From NCBI GenBank assembly GCA_947625885.1, contig CANQQA010000002.1, forward strand, positions 1-64,000: a stretch of 64,000 bases of DNA, in the 5' to 3' direction. Below are positions 18,372 to 28,107 of this stretch, one piece after another (position 1 is the first letter of the stretch; the number at the start of each line of letters is the position of its first letter). This DNA comes from an uncultured Bacteroidales bacterium. Lineage in GTDB: Bacteria; Bacteroidota; Bacteroidia; Bacteroidales; UBA11471. A program made the translations under genes and the position numbers. Below the pieces are notes generated by a model. The model saw nothing but the letters and a program-made list of their open reading frames with translations, searched no databases and was not told where the DNA came from.

Positions 18372-19868
18372 TTATTTCTCGGAGGGCGTTTGCGATTCCG
18401 TTGGGGTGGGGCGGTTGTCTGTTTCCCAGTGGAACGGCTCGAACTGCGCGTTCTTGTCCTCCCACGACGGTTTGCGCATGGCGTAGATGATAAACGGCGC
18501 CACGACCACGATGATGCAGCCCGCAAACAGCACCCCGTACCATACGGCATTGCTGCCCACCGAAATCTGGGCGGGCGGGATAAAACTCAATACGAAGGCG
18601 AGCAGCGAACCGCAGAATCCCAATCCGCCGATAAACCACATCATGCCGTTGCCGCTCTTGCCGATACGGAACGGACGTGCGGCATTTTTCATGTTGTAGC
18701 GTAGGTAAATGGCGCCGCTGAACATCAACAGATACATGATGAGGTAGAGCAGTACGGTGAGTTGCGAGAGTATCTGGTAAAAACTCTGCACCGAAGGCAT
18801 GACCACGAACAGCAGGCTCAGTACCGTTACCAGTCCTCCCTGTATGTAGAGAATGTTTTTCTGCACCCCTTTTTCGTTGGTCTTTTGGAAGAACGGCGGC
18901 AGGTAGCCCGCTTTCCCTACGGCGTGAATACCTTTCGACGGACCGGCTACCCACGTCAGCACGCCCGCAAGCACGCCGAATGCCAGTGCGACGGCGATGA
19001 CCGGACCGAGCCACGATGCGTGGATATAGCGGAAATAGTTGTCGAATCCCACCAAAAGGCTTTGCGTGAGGTTGATGTCCTTTTCCGGAATGATGATGCC
19101 GAGCGAGAAAGTGCCCAGCACGAAAATGATGACCGTGATGAGCGAGCCGATGAACACGGCTTTCGGATAATTTTTCGAGGGGTTCTCGACGTCTTTCACA
19201 TGAATGCCGCCCATCTCCATACCGGCGTAGAACAGGAAGATGCTGGCAGCCAGCACCAGATTGTCGAAGTTGGAGAGGTCGGGCAGAAAGTCGCCGTGAA
19301 AATTCATCTGCGACGTCCCGCCGCTTGCCAGATAAATAATTGCCAACAGCACCAAAAGTCCGGCGGGAATAATCGTTCCTATCAATCCGCCCGCTTTCGA
19401 CACCTTGCCTACCCAGCCCATGCCTTTGAGCGATATGAAAGTTGCCGCCCAATAAATGACGAGCACGACAGCCAGCGTGTAAAAGCGGTTCGACGCCAGA
19501 GCCATGTCGTGCACGTCGTTCATGCCGATGAATGCCAGCGACACCGCACCGAATGTCAGCACGGTCGGGTACCATATCGTGCTCTCTATCCATTGCAGCC
19601 ATATTGCCAGAAAGCCTGCCCGCTTTCCGTAGGCTTCGCCTACCCAGCGGAACACACCGCCCTGCTTGTCCTGAAACATGGCAGCCAGCTCGGCGGCAAC
19701 CAATGCCGTCGGAATGAGAAACACGATTGCCGCGAAAAGATAATAGAATGCCGAACTCAGTCCGTAGACGGCTTCGGCTGCCAGTCCGCGCAGCGACACC
19801 ACCGCCGTAACATTCATGATTGCAAGGGTGAATACCCCTAATTTTACGGTTTTTCCAATATTTGCCAT
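18372..19868 (-). CDS. gadC: Glutamate:GABA antiporter (APC family)
   Basis: APC permease (MANIGKTVKLGVFTLAIMNVTAVVSLRGLA...) adjacent to gadB/glsA. Confidence 0.88.
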   Translation of the reverse strand: MANIGKTVKLGVFTLAIMNVTAVVSLRGLAAEAVYGLSSAFYYLFAAIVFLIPTALVAAELAAMFQDKQGGVFRWVGEAYGKRAGFLAIWLQWIESTIWYPTVLTFGAVSLAFIGMNDVHDMALASNRFYTLAVVLVIYWAATFISLKGMGWVGKVSKAGGLIGTIIPAGLLVLLAIIYLASGGTSQMNFHGDFLPDLSNFDNLVLAASIFLFYAGMEMGGIHVKDVENPSKNYPKAVFIGSLITVIIFVLGTFSLGIIIPEKDINLTQSLLVGFDNYFRYIHASWLGPVIAVALAFGVLAGVLTWVAGPSKGIHAVGKAGYLPPFFQKTNEKGVQKNILYIQGGLVTVLSLLFVVMPSVQSFYQILSQLTVLLYLIMYLLMFSGAIYLRYNMKNAARPFRIGKSGNGMMWFIGGLGFCGSLLAFVLSFIPPAQISVGSNAVWYGVLFAGCIIVVVAPFIIYAMRKPSWEDKNAQFEPFHWETDNRPTPTESQTPSEK

Positions 19869-20041
19869 AATATAAAAATTAAGAAAGAATTTAGCTCAAA
19901 AAATGAAATTCGGAATCATTCCTATAACACGCGATTGCCCGATATGTTTAACCGTCCGCCCGTTTTTTATTGTTGCTTGCGGGTTAAACAAAGCGCACGG
20001 CGAAATGTTGTTTTCATATCATTCACTTAAAATATCTTGTC

Positions 20042-20725
20042 ATGAAAAAATTCCCACCGAAATTCGACCGGCTCGACCGCACCCTGCACATTGGCGTGCT
20101 GGCGGCATCGCTGCTGCTGATAACCGTTATTACGGTCGATGCCTTTGTCGATAAGTCGTTTGTTACGCAGCCTTTTTACCGCATCGTGCAATTGTGCGTC
20201 TGCCTGTTCTTTTTGGTCGTCTTTTTTACGGAACTTTATTTTGCGCCCGACCGGCGGCGCTATTGGGTGACGCACTGGGCGCTGCTGGCGGTGTCGATAC
20301 CCTATTTCTACATCGCCGACCTTTTCGGCATGCGATTGCAGGGCGACACGGAATTTCTGCTGCGTTTTCTCCCGCTGGTGCGCAGCGGCTACGCGCTCAC
20401 CGTCGTCATCGGCGGCATTTGCCGCACGCGCACTTCCAAGATTTTCGTGTCCTATCTGTCGGTGCTGGTCGCCGTCGTCTATTTTTCGAGCCTGATATTT
20501 TTCGTTTTGGAAAGCGGCGTCAATACCTACGTAACCTCTTACGGAACGGCGCTGTGGTGGGCGTTCATGAACGTAACGACGGTAGGTTGCGAAATTTATG
20601 CCGTTACCGTTACCGGCAAATTCCTGTCGGTGCTTTTGGCGGCAGCCGGCATGTTGATGTTTCCAATATTCACTGTGTATATAACGCACGTCATCGACGA
20701 GCTGCGCAAGAAAGAGCACTCCTGA
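20042..20725 (+). CDS. Six-TM voltage-gated-type potassium channel-like protein
   Basis: Pore loop WAFMNVTTVGCEIYAVTVTGK followed by a long TM helix; sits in the gad/glsA island. Confidence 0.72.
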   Translation: MKKFPPKFDRLDRTLHIGVLAASLLLITVITVDAFVDKSFVTQPFYRIVQLCVCLFFLVVFFTELYFAPDRRRYWVTHWALLAVSIPYFYIADLFGMRLQGDTEFLLRFLPLVRSGYALTVVIGGICRTRTSKIFVSYLSVLVAVVYFSSLIFFVLESGVNTYVTSYGTALWWAFMNVTTVGCEIYAVTVTGKFLSVLLAAAGMLMFPIFTVYITHVIDELRKKEHS

Positions 20726-20728
20726 AAA

Positions 20729-20769
20729 AGCGACACCCCGCTTCCGGAACGGAGGCGGGGTGTCGTTTG
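20729..20769. terminator. Terminator between convergent genes
   Basis: cgacaccccgc...gcggggtgtcg stem. Confidence 0.8.
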
Positions 20770-20775
20770 AAAGGT

Positions 20776-21738
20776 TTATTCGATGCTGATGAAGTATCGG
20801 TTAAAGACGTTCAGACCCAATTCGTTGGCAATGTACTGTATGGCAAGTTGCGCTTTCACCGAATTGCCCGACCCGTCGATAGGCGGAGCGAAAGCCGCGA
20901 TGCCCATGACACCCGGCACGATGCCCATGATGCCGCCGCCCACGCCGGTTTTTGCCGGTATGCCGGAGGTGTAGAGCCAGTCGCCCGTATGTTCGTAGAA
21001 CCCGACTGTCGCCACCAATGAAGTGATTTTGGGCGACAGGCTTTCGTCGAACACCTGTTTGCCCGTAACCGGATTCTTGCCGCCGTTGGCAATCGTGGCG
21101 CCGCATATTGCGAGTTGTTCGGCGGTGATGCCGAGCGAACACTGCCGCGTGTAGAGGTCGAGCGACAAGTCGGGGTCGTCGTATATGCGGTTGAAATTTT
21201 TCAGCAGCCATGCAATCGAGCGGTTGTTGAAATTCGTTTCCGACTCCGACTTGTAAAGCTCCTCGATAAGCTGCGGCGCGCTGCCGCAGAGTTCGGTAAC
21301 GTTGTCTACGATAGCCTTCCATTTTTCGTCGGACTTTCCTACGGGCTTCACCATACTGTCTGCCGCAATCGCACCTGCATTGACCAGCGGGGTCGAGGGG
21401 TGGTCGTTTTCGAGCAGAATTGCCATGATGGAGTTGAACGGCAGTCCGGTGGCGTCGGCGCCTATCTTGTCGAGCAGCTGCTCGGCGCCGTACTGGCGCA
21501 GCACGAGTATGGCGGTGAGCACTTTCGATACCGATTCGATGCCGAAGCGGTAGCCGGAATCGCCTGCCTGTATGGTTTTCCCATTGACGAGGCAGAGGCT
21601 GATGCCGAAAAGATTTTTGTCGATGTTTGCCAGATAAGGAATGTAGTCGGCATTTTTGCCTTCGGTGTTGTCCTTGAATTTCCGGTAAGCCTCCTCGACC
21701 GTCTTTTCGACTTGTGCGTGAGAAATCGTTTTTTTCAT
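20776..21738 (-). CDS. glsA: Glutaminase A
   Basis: Ser-type glutaminase motifs (GNAFNSI-like LPFNSIMAIL, NAGAIAADSM, AKTGVGGGIMGIVPG). Confidence 0.95.
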   Translation of the reverse strand: MKKTISHAQVEKTVEEAYRKFKDNTEGKNADYIPYLANIDKNLFGISLCLVNGKTIQAGDSGYRFGIESVSKVLTAILVLRQYGAEQLLDKIGADATGLPFNSIMAILLENDHPSTPLVNAGAIAADSMVKPVGKSDEKWKAIVDNVTELCGSAPQLIEELYKSESETNFNNRSIAWLLKNFNRIYDDPDLSLDLYTRQCSLGITAEQLAICGATIANGGKNPVTGKQVFDESLSPKITSLVATVGFYEHTGDWLYTSGIPAKTGVGGGIMGIVPGVMGIAAFAPPIDGSGNSVKAQLAIQYIANELGLNVFNRYFISIE

Positions 21739-21750
21739 AGCCCTGTCCTG

Positions 21751-23199
21751 TTATTTGGTTTTATGATGCCGTCTGCCGCTGCCGGTGTGGGTGAATACCG
21801 ACCCTTGCACTTCGCCGTTCTTTTCGAGTGTGCTGCGGCTGGGCGTGGGATATTCCAATTTTTCCAAGTCGGCGACGGCTTCTGTGATGTCGTGGAGCAG
21901 CATATCCGCCATATCGCGGCTGAATCCCTGCCGCACGACGATGCGCATCACCACGTTGTCTTCGAGGTTGTCGGGCAGCGTGTAGGCAGGCACCATCCAG
22001 CCGCTTTGCCGCAATTTGTCTTGCAGGTCGTAGAGCGTCCATTTGGCGGTTTTGTTGTAATCGACGTTCATGTACCAGATAAACAGCGGATTGACTACTT
22101 TGTCGCTGTAATTGGTGAACGGTGTCATTTTCCCGATTTCGTCGTGCAGATACTGCGCCACCTGCATACTGTTGCTCTGTATGGCTTTGTAGCCATCGAA
22201 GCCGAGCCGTATGAACTGGTAATACTGCCCCAAAATCTGCGCGGCGGGGCGGGAGAAGTTCAGACCCACCTGCGTGATGTTGGCTCCGAGATAGTTTACG
22301 CTGAACGCCATCGGACCCGGCAGGTATTTTTTATCTTTCCATACCACCCAGCCGAGACCCGGATATACGAGTCCGAATTTGTGTCCCGACGTGCTGATGG
22401 AGAGTACCCATTTGAGCCGGAAATCCCATTTGTGTTCGGGGTGCAGGAAGGGCAGAATGAATCCGCCCGACGCGGCATCGACGTGTATGGGAATGTCGTA
22501 ACCCGTCTTTTTGTTGTAGCGGTCGAGGGCGTCGTCGAGTGCCTCCACATCGTCGTTCAGTCCCGTCCACGTAACACCGGCGGTAGGTACGACGCATATC
22601 GTGTTTTCGTCGCACATCGCGAGGGCGTCGTCGGGGTCGAGCGTTATTTTCTCGGCGGAGAGGGGCACGGTGCGCATTTCGATTTGCCACAATTGTGCGA
22701 ATTTTTCCCATACCACCTGAAAGGCGGACGAGATGATGAAATTCGGTTTGTCGGTCGGACGCCCCTGCGATTTGCGCCGCTCTTTCCAACGCAGCCATGC
22801 CGCGATGCCGCCCAGCATACAGGCTTCCGACGAGCCGATAGCTACCGCGCCGGCTTTCCATTGGGCTTCTTCGGGCGAGTTCCAGAGGTTCGCCATGATG
22901 TTGATGCACTTGGCGTTCATCAGGGCGATGCGGGGGTATTCCGTTTCGTCGATGTAGTTGATGTCGATAGCTTCGTTCATCAGTTTCGTGGCGTAGTCGT
23001 CCATGTACGTGGTTACGAAAGTCGCCATGTTGAGGCGCGGTTGCGTCTGGGCGAAGGTTTCGTCCTTCACCATTTGATACGCGATTTCCGGAGTGGTGGG
23101 GTGTTCGGGAATGCGATCGACCGGAGCCGGCTGCAACATCTTGTCGGAGCCGAAAGTCGGGGTCTTGGCATCGCCTTTTCTTAAAAGAATGTCGTTCAT
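21751..23199 (-). CDS. gadB: Glutamate decarboxylase (PLP-dependent)
   Basis: IGSSEACMLGGIAAWLRWK, VDAASGGFILPF, SISTSGHKFGLVYPGLGWVVW (PLP Lys). Confidence 0.96.
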   Translation of the reverse strand: MNDILLRKGDAKTPTFGSDKMLQPAPVDRIPEHPTTPEIAYQMVKDETFAQTQPRLNMATFVTTYMDDYATKLMNEAIDINYIDETEYPRIALMNAKCINIMANLWNSPEEAQWKAGAVAIGSSEACMLGGIAAWLRWKERRKSQGRPTDKPNFIISSAFQVVWEKFAQLWQIEMRTVPLSAEKITLDPDDALAMCDENTICVVPTAGVTWTGLNDDVEALDDALDRYNKKTGYDIPIHVDAASGGFILPFLHPEHKWDFRLKWVLSISTSGHKFGLVYPGLGWVVWKDKKYLPGPMAFSVNYLGANITQVGLNFSRPAAQILGQYYQFIRLGFDGYKAIQSNSMQVAQYLHDEIGKMTPFTNYSDKVVNPLFIWYMNVDYNKTAKWTLYDLQDKLRQSGWMVPAYTLPDNLEDNVVMRIVVRQGFSRDMADMLLHDITEAVADLEKLEYPTPSRSTLEKNGEVQGSVFTHTGSGRRHHKTK

Positions 23200-23354
23200 T
23201 GTAAATGTTTTTTAGTTGCTGAAAACGGAATATCCGTCCCGACAAACAAACGCTTCAACGCCTAAATGGTTTATTTTTTCCGATTTATTGTGCCGGCGGG
23301 CGGGTTGCGTGAACCTATGGCGGGTTTTATCTGTTTTGCAGAGAAACGTTCGTC

Positions 23355-24566
23355 ATGAAAATAAAAACCGGACAAAAAGCGCTGCCGCTGGTTACGCTTG
23401 TCGCCATTTGGTCTGTCTCGGCGCTGAATGCGCTGCCGGGCTTGGCCGTATCGCCCATCTTGGGAAAAATGTCCGTACTCTTTCCGCATTCGTCGGAGTT
23501 GAGTATCGAAATGTTATCGACCCTGCCGTCGCTGCTTATCATACCTTTCATATTGCTTTCGGGCAAATTGACGGTGAAAATCGGCATTCTTCCCATGTTG
23601 CGCATCGGGTTGATAATCTTTGCTTTGAGCGGCGTGCTCTATCTGCTCTCGCAGAAGATGTGGCAGCTCTTGGCGGTCAGTGTGCTGCTGGGTGCGGGTT
23701 CGGGTCTTATCGTGCCGCTTTCGACCGGTTTGATTTCCCGTTTCTTCATCGGCAAATACCGTACGAAACAATTCGGTTTGAGTTCGGCGATAACCAATCT
23801 TACGTTGGTCATCGTTACGGCGGTGGCAGGCTTTCTGGCAGACATAAACTGGCACCTGCCTTTCGTCGTCTATCTGCTGCCCCTCGTTTCGCTGTTCTTG
23901 ACGATGCCGCTGCGCAAGGCGCTGACAGCCGGCGACAACGAGCCTATTCCCACCCTTCCGCAGCAGACGCGCCACCGCATCGAGTACGGTCGCAGCGGCA
24001 TCGACGTGCGCCGGCTCGTTCCGTTGATGCTGTTTTACGGTGCGGTTACCTATATCGCTATGGTCGTCATACTCAATATTCCTTTTCTGGCAGAGGCGCG
24101 GGGAGTGGACAGCGCCGATTCGGGGTTGATGATTTCGCTGCTGTTTCTGGCGATTATGGCGCCCGGATTTTTCCTGCCCGCTCTGGTGCGCATATTCGGG
24201 AATTACACGAAGTTGGCTTGCCTGCTGTTGATGACTGCCGGCATCATAGCGATTACGCTCTCTTCGTCGCTCGCGCTTTCGTATGTGGCTGCCGTGTGCG
24301 TGGGTTTCGGCTACGGCGTGATACAGCCGATGATTTACGATCAGACCACGACGGTGGCGCGCCCCGACAAAACCACGCTGGCGCTGGCATGGGTCATGGC
24401 GATGAATTACGTGGCGATAGTTCTCTGCCCTTTCATCATCGACGGATTGCAAGCGATATTCCGCACGCATACCGTACTTTCGCCGTTCTATTTCAATATC
24501 GTGGCGATTGCGCTCTGCATCGTGTGGGCGTGGGTGAAACGCGATACGCATCTGTTTGAAAAATAA
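23355..24566 (+). CDS. MFS transporter
   Basis: 12-TM-like hydrophobic profile with MFS loops. Confidence 0.85.
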   Translation: MKIKTGQKALPLVTLVAIWSVSALNALPGLAVSPILGKMSVLFPHSSELSIEMLSTLPSLLIIPFILLSGKLTVKIGILPMLRIGLIIFALSGVLYLLSQKMWQLLAVSVLLGAGSGLIVPLSTGLISRFFIGKYRTKQFGLSSAITNLTLVIVTAVAGFLADINWHLPFVVYLLPLVSLFLTMPLRKALTAGDNEPIPTLPQQTRHRIEYGRSGIDVRRLVPLMLFYGAVTYIAMVVILNIPFLAEARGVDSADSGLMISLLFLAIMAPGFFLPALVRIFGNYTKLACLLLMTAGIIAITLSSSLALSYVAAVCVGFGYGVIQPMIYDQTTTVARPDKTTLALAWVMAMNYVAIVLCPFIIDGLQAIFRTHTVLSPFYFNIVAIALCIVWAWVKRDTHLFEK

Positions 24567-24572
24567 AAAAGT

Positions 24573-25502
24573 ATGCAAAATAAAAAATGGGAAGCCAACT
24601 TGGCGATGATTGTTTCCCGCGTGTTTGCGGGCGTGAATGTCAATGCGTTGAAATTTTTGTTGCCCCTCTGGCTCGTGCCGGCTGTCGGCGTTGCCATACG
24701 CCTCGTGTTCGGAGCGGCTGCGTTCTGGATAATTTCGCTTTTTGTCCGAGAGCCTTCCGTAACGGTGCGCCGGCGGGTGCAGATGCTTCTGCTCGGAGCG
24801 GTGGGTATGTTCGGCTATATGTACCTCTATTTGACAGGCGTAAGCAAGACGACGCCCGTGTCGAGTGCCATATTCAACAGTCTTCAACCGATATGGGTAT
24901 TTCTCTTTTCGGCGATTTTTCTTTCCGAAAAAATATCTGCCAAAAAAGTCGTCGGACTGTTGGGCGGGCTTATCGGTGCGCTGCTTTGCATCTTTACGCA
25001 GAAAGGCGCCGATGTGGCGAGCGACCCGCTTGCCGGCGACTTGTACAACTTTGCCTGTTCGCTGCTTTTTGCCGGCTACCTGTTGGTGAGCAACAAGTTG
25101 TTGAAAAGCGTCGGCACGATTACGCTCATGAAATATGTCTTTACCGGAGCTGCCGTGCCGGGAGTCATCTTGGCGTGGTGCACGCCCGGACACTCCGCCC
25201 TGTTCACCCATGCTGCGACGTGGCAGCCCATAGCTGCGCTGGCTTTCATTTTGATATTCCCGACGGTGCTCAGTTACCTGTTGATTCCCATCGGATTGAA
25301 ATACCTCAGTACCACCGTCGTGTCGATTTACAATTATTTGATGCTGGTCGTAACCACCGTGATTGCGTTGGCAGTGGGGCAAGACCATTTTTCGTGGACG
25401 CAGTTATGCGCCATTTTGCTGATATTCGGAAGTGTGTATTTGGTGGAGGCGGCAGAGAACGACGCGCACCGATTGCCCCGGCAGGCGCACGGTATGAATT
25501 AG
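24573..25502 (+). CDS. DMT-superfamily (EamA) transporter
   Basis: Two EamA repeats (GVSKTTPVSSAIFNSLQPIWVFLFSAIFLSEKIS). Confidence 0.87.
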   Translation: MQNKKWEANLAMIVSRVFAGVNVNALKFLLPLWLVPAVGVAIRLVFGAAAFWIISLFVREPSVTVRRRVQMLLLGAVGMFGYMYLYLTGVSKTTPVSSAIFNSLQPIWVFLFSAIFLSEKISAKKVVGLLGGLIGALLCIFTQKGADVASDPLAGDLYNFACSLLFAGYLLVSNKLLKSVGTITLMKYVFTGAAVPGVILAWCTPGHSALFTHAATWQPIAALAFILIFPTVLSYLLIPIGLKYLSTTVVSIYNYLMLVVTTVIALAVGQDHFSWTQLCAILLIFGSVYLVEAAENDAHRLPRQAHGMN

Positions 25503-25503
25503 G

Positions 25504-26298
25504 TTAGGAGCGGCGCGATTTTGCCGTGCGGCTCACGATGCCGATGCTCGCCTCGTAGAGCAGATATATGGGCAGCGACACGAGCAGGAGCGTGAACACG
25601 TCGGCAGTGGGAGTGATGATTGCCGCCACGACGAGTATCGCCACGATAGCGTGCCGCCGGTAGCGGCGCATGAATGCGGGCGTGAGTATGCCTAATCGGG
25701 CGAACAGCCAGCACAGTATAGGTACTTCAAAAACGATGCCCATCGTGAGCGACAGCATCAGCAGCGTACTCATGTACGATTGCAGCGTTATGAGATTGAC
25801 CACTTCGCTGCTTACCTGATAGGTGCCCAAAAAGCGGAATGTCAGCGGAAAGATAAGAAAATAGCAGAGCAGCACGCCCGTCATAAACAGCAGGTAGCTG
25901 TATGTCGCGGCTTTGACGACGTATCGCCTTTCATCGACGTACAGCGCGGGCGATACGAATCGGAACAGTTGGTACAGGGCATACGGCGAAACGCACACGA
26001 CGGCGGCATACAAGGCTGCCGTCATGTGTGCCGTAAACTGGCGCGCCAGTTCCGTGTTGATGAGTTCGACGGAAAACGGCTCTATCGAAATGCCCCATAA
26101 TTCCCCCATTCGGGCGAACAGTTTGTAGGTAATGAAGTCGCTGTTTTTCGGCGCAAGTATGACGGCAAACAATTCTTCCTTGAACAGGAATGCCGCCACA
26201 AACAGAATGGCAACGGCAGCGATGATTTTTATCAGACAGGAACGCAGCTCGTCGAGGTGTTCCCAAAAACTCTGCTTGTCGCCTGTTTCGGTCGCCAT
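25504..26298 (-). CDS. tatC: Twin-arginine translocase subunit TatC
   Basis: FWEHLDELRSCLIK, PYALYQLFRFVSPALYVDERRY, GIVFEVPILCWL. Confidence 0.96.
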   Translation of the reverse strand: MATETGDKQSFWEHLDELRSCLIKIIAAVAILFVAAFLFKEELFAVILAPKNSDFITYKLFARMGELWGISIEPFSVELINTELARQFTAHMTAALYAAVVCVSPYALYQLFRFVSPALYVDERRYVVKAATYSYLLFMTGVLLCYFLIFPLTFRFLGTYQVSSEVVNLITLQSYMSTLLMLSLTMGIVFEVPILCWLFARLGILTPAFMRRYRRHAIVAILVVAAIITPTADVFTLLLVSLPIYLLYEASIGIVSRTAKSRRS

Positions 26299-26516
26299 TA
26301 TTCCGGCTTGTTTTCGTCGTGTTTTTCAGCAGGTTTGTCGTTGTCGGCAGACTTTTCCGTTTCGTTCATGCCCTCTTTGAAGCTGCGCACGCCCTTGCCG
26401 ATTCCTTTCATCAGCTCGGGAATTTTTTTGCCGCCGAAGAGCAGCAGCACGATAAGGGCGACGACGAGGATTTCCTGTATGCCGATACCGCCTATCAATA
26501 ACAAGGTATTCATCAT
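26298..26516 (-). CDS. tatA: Twin-arginine translocase subunit TatA/E
   Basis: [39 protein letters not shown]. Confidence 0.96.
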   Translation of the reverse strand: MMNTLLLIGGIGIQEILVVALIVLLLFGGKKIPELMKGIGKGVRSFKEGMNETEKSADNDKPAEKHDENKPE

Positions 26517-27025
26517 TTGCGAATGATATGGTTAATACACAGGTAGCCGCCGAAAATCTGGACGAGCATTCCGGGCACGCCCAAGCGGAAGTCGGCAGCG
26601 GCATCGTAAAGATTGCCGACCATGAGCCATTCGCCTGCCGTGCCGAGAAGCTGGTAGAACAGAACGACGGCGGCGAGCAGCAGGAGCGAGGCTTTGTGAT
26701 AACGCGCGGCGGCGAATCCCGCAGCGACGGCAAGCAGTACCGATTTCAGCAGTATCGCGGGCAGGGCGGCGACAGCCGGCATTCCGAAAAGCAGCGCGTT
26801 GGCTATGGGCGATGCAACTGCCGTAAGCAATCCCGCTTTCCAGCCGTATTTGTATGCGCCCACCAGCGTGAAGAAGTAGATGGGCAGCCATATGTTGCCC
26901 CCTCGCGGCACGAGGTGGAACAGCTGCGGCAGCAGCAGGTTGCCGATGACGAACAGGGCGGCGATGCCGTATGTTTTTGCTTGATTGAAATCGAGCGAAT
27001 AGAATTTGACAGATGAGGTCTGCAT
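26513..27025 (-). CDS. Small 5-6 TM membrane protein, ECF-transporter S-component-like
   Basis: 170 aa, hydrophobic, [42 protein letters not shown] resembles substrate-binding membrane subunits; ATGA overlap with tatA. Confidence 0.55.
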   Translation of the reverse strand: MQTSSVKFYSLDFNQAKTYGIAALFVIGNLLLPQLFHLVPRGGNIWLPIYFFTLVGAYKYGWKAGLLTAVASPIANALLFGMPAVAALPAILLKSVLLAVAAGFAAARYHKASLLLLAAVVLFYQLLGTAGEWLMVGNLYDAAADFRLGVPGMLVQIFGGYLCINHIIRK

Positions 27026-27051
27026 AAGATTCGGAATTTAGAATGTTTTTT

Positions 27052-28023
27052 TCAATCGAGTTTTACCAATTCGTATTGCTGGCTTCCCAGTCCGATGGCT
27101 TCGGCGTGTACGAGCGTGTGCATACCGTGCCGCGAGTCGATGCGCTCTATCAGATCGGCTTTGCCCGGGTCGTCCGACGAGCGCACCAAGTCGGTGCAGG
27201 CCTTGTCCAGCGCTACGGGGTCGAGCGAGGCGAGAATGCCTATGTCTCCCATTTTCGGTTCTTCGGGGTCGTTGTCGCAGTCGCAATCGACCGACAGTCT
27301 GTTGGCGACGCTGATGTAGAGAATTTTGTCGCCGCAGTGGTCGGCAACCGCTTTGGCGGCTTCTGCCATTGATTCGAGGAAGTCGTCTTGTTCGGCGAGG
27401 TTGTTCCAAATATCGGTTTTCGTTTTTCCGGCGGTGTGTATCCAGCATTTGCCTGCGGAAGAGGCGATGCCGATAGACATGTTTTTTATCGCGCCGCCGA
27501 ATCCGCCCATCGCGTGCCCTTTGAAGTGCGAGAGTATGATGGTGAAATCGTAGTCGAGGTAATGTTTGCCCACGAAATCTTGTTTGAGGTGTTTCCCGCC
27601 CGTTACGGTGAGAGGGGTATCGCCGTCGGCATCCATGATATCCACCGGAGCAATAGCCGTGAAGCCGTGGTCGGCTGCGGCTTTGAGGTGGTTTTTCGTG
27701 TCGTTCCGACCGCCTTCGTATGCGGTGTTGCACTCGACGATGGTGCCGTTTACCGACTGTACCAACTCTTTGATGAGAGCAGGTTGCAGGTAGTTGTGCC
27801 CGCCCGGTTCGCCCGTCGAAATTTTTACGGCGACTTTGCCGGTGGCTTTACGTCCCAGCGCGTTGTAGATTTTCATCAGATTCTCCGAAGAAATCTCTTT
27901 GAACATGTACACTTTGGGTACGTCGGCGTTGCCTTTTGCCGACTGTTTTTGTGCAAGAGCGGAGTTTGTTCCCGTTACAGATAGTGTCATAATCGTCAAT
28001 ATACTGATAATAAGTTTTTTCAT
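27052..28023 (-). CDS. DUF362-domain protein with a Sec signal peptide
   Basis: Signal peptide MKKLIISILTIMTLSVTGTNSALAQ; DUF362-like core (VAVKISTGEPGGHNYLQP, HFKGHAMGGFGGAIKNMSIGIAS). Confidence 0.8.
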   Translation of the reverse strand: MKKLIISILTIMTLSVTGTNSALAQKQSAKGNADVPKVYMFKEISSENLMKIYNALGRKATGKVAVKISTGEPGGHNYLQPALIKELVQSVNGTIVECNTAYEGGRNDTKNHLKAAADHGFTAIAPVDIMDADGDTPLTVTGGKHLKQDFVGKHYLDYDFTIILSHFKGHAMGGFGGAIKNMSIGIASSAGKCWIHTAGKTKTDIWNNLAEQDDFLESMAEAAKAVADHCGDKILYISVANRLSVDCDCDNDPEEPKMGDIGILASLDPVALDKACTDLVRSSDDPGKADLIERIDSRHGMHTLVHAEAIGLGSQQYELVKLD

Positions 28024-28107
28024 GATTTTCATATAAGTCGTTATTGCAAAAATAGAAATAAATTCGATAGCATGATCGGTCGTTCGGATATTTTTTTGAA
28101 AGCGGGT

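Noticed and set aside
21115-23184. 689-aa plus-strand ORF antisense to glsA/gadB
   Set aside because: Opposite strand encodes unmistakable GlsA and GadB; this ORF has no signal, promoter or domain.
23514-25388. 624-aa minus-strand ORF opposite MFS and EamA genes
   Set aside because: H/R/Q-rich antisense translation of hydrophobic transporter codons; the plus-strand products are typical membrane proteins.
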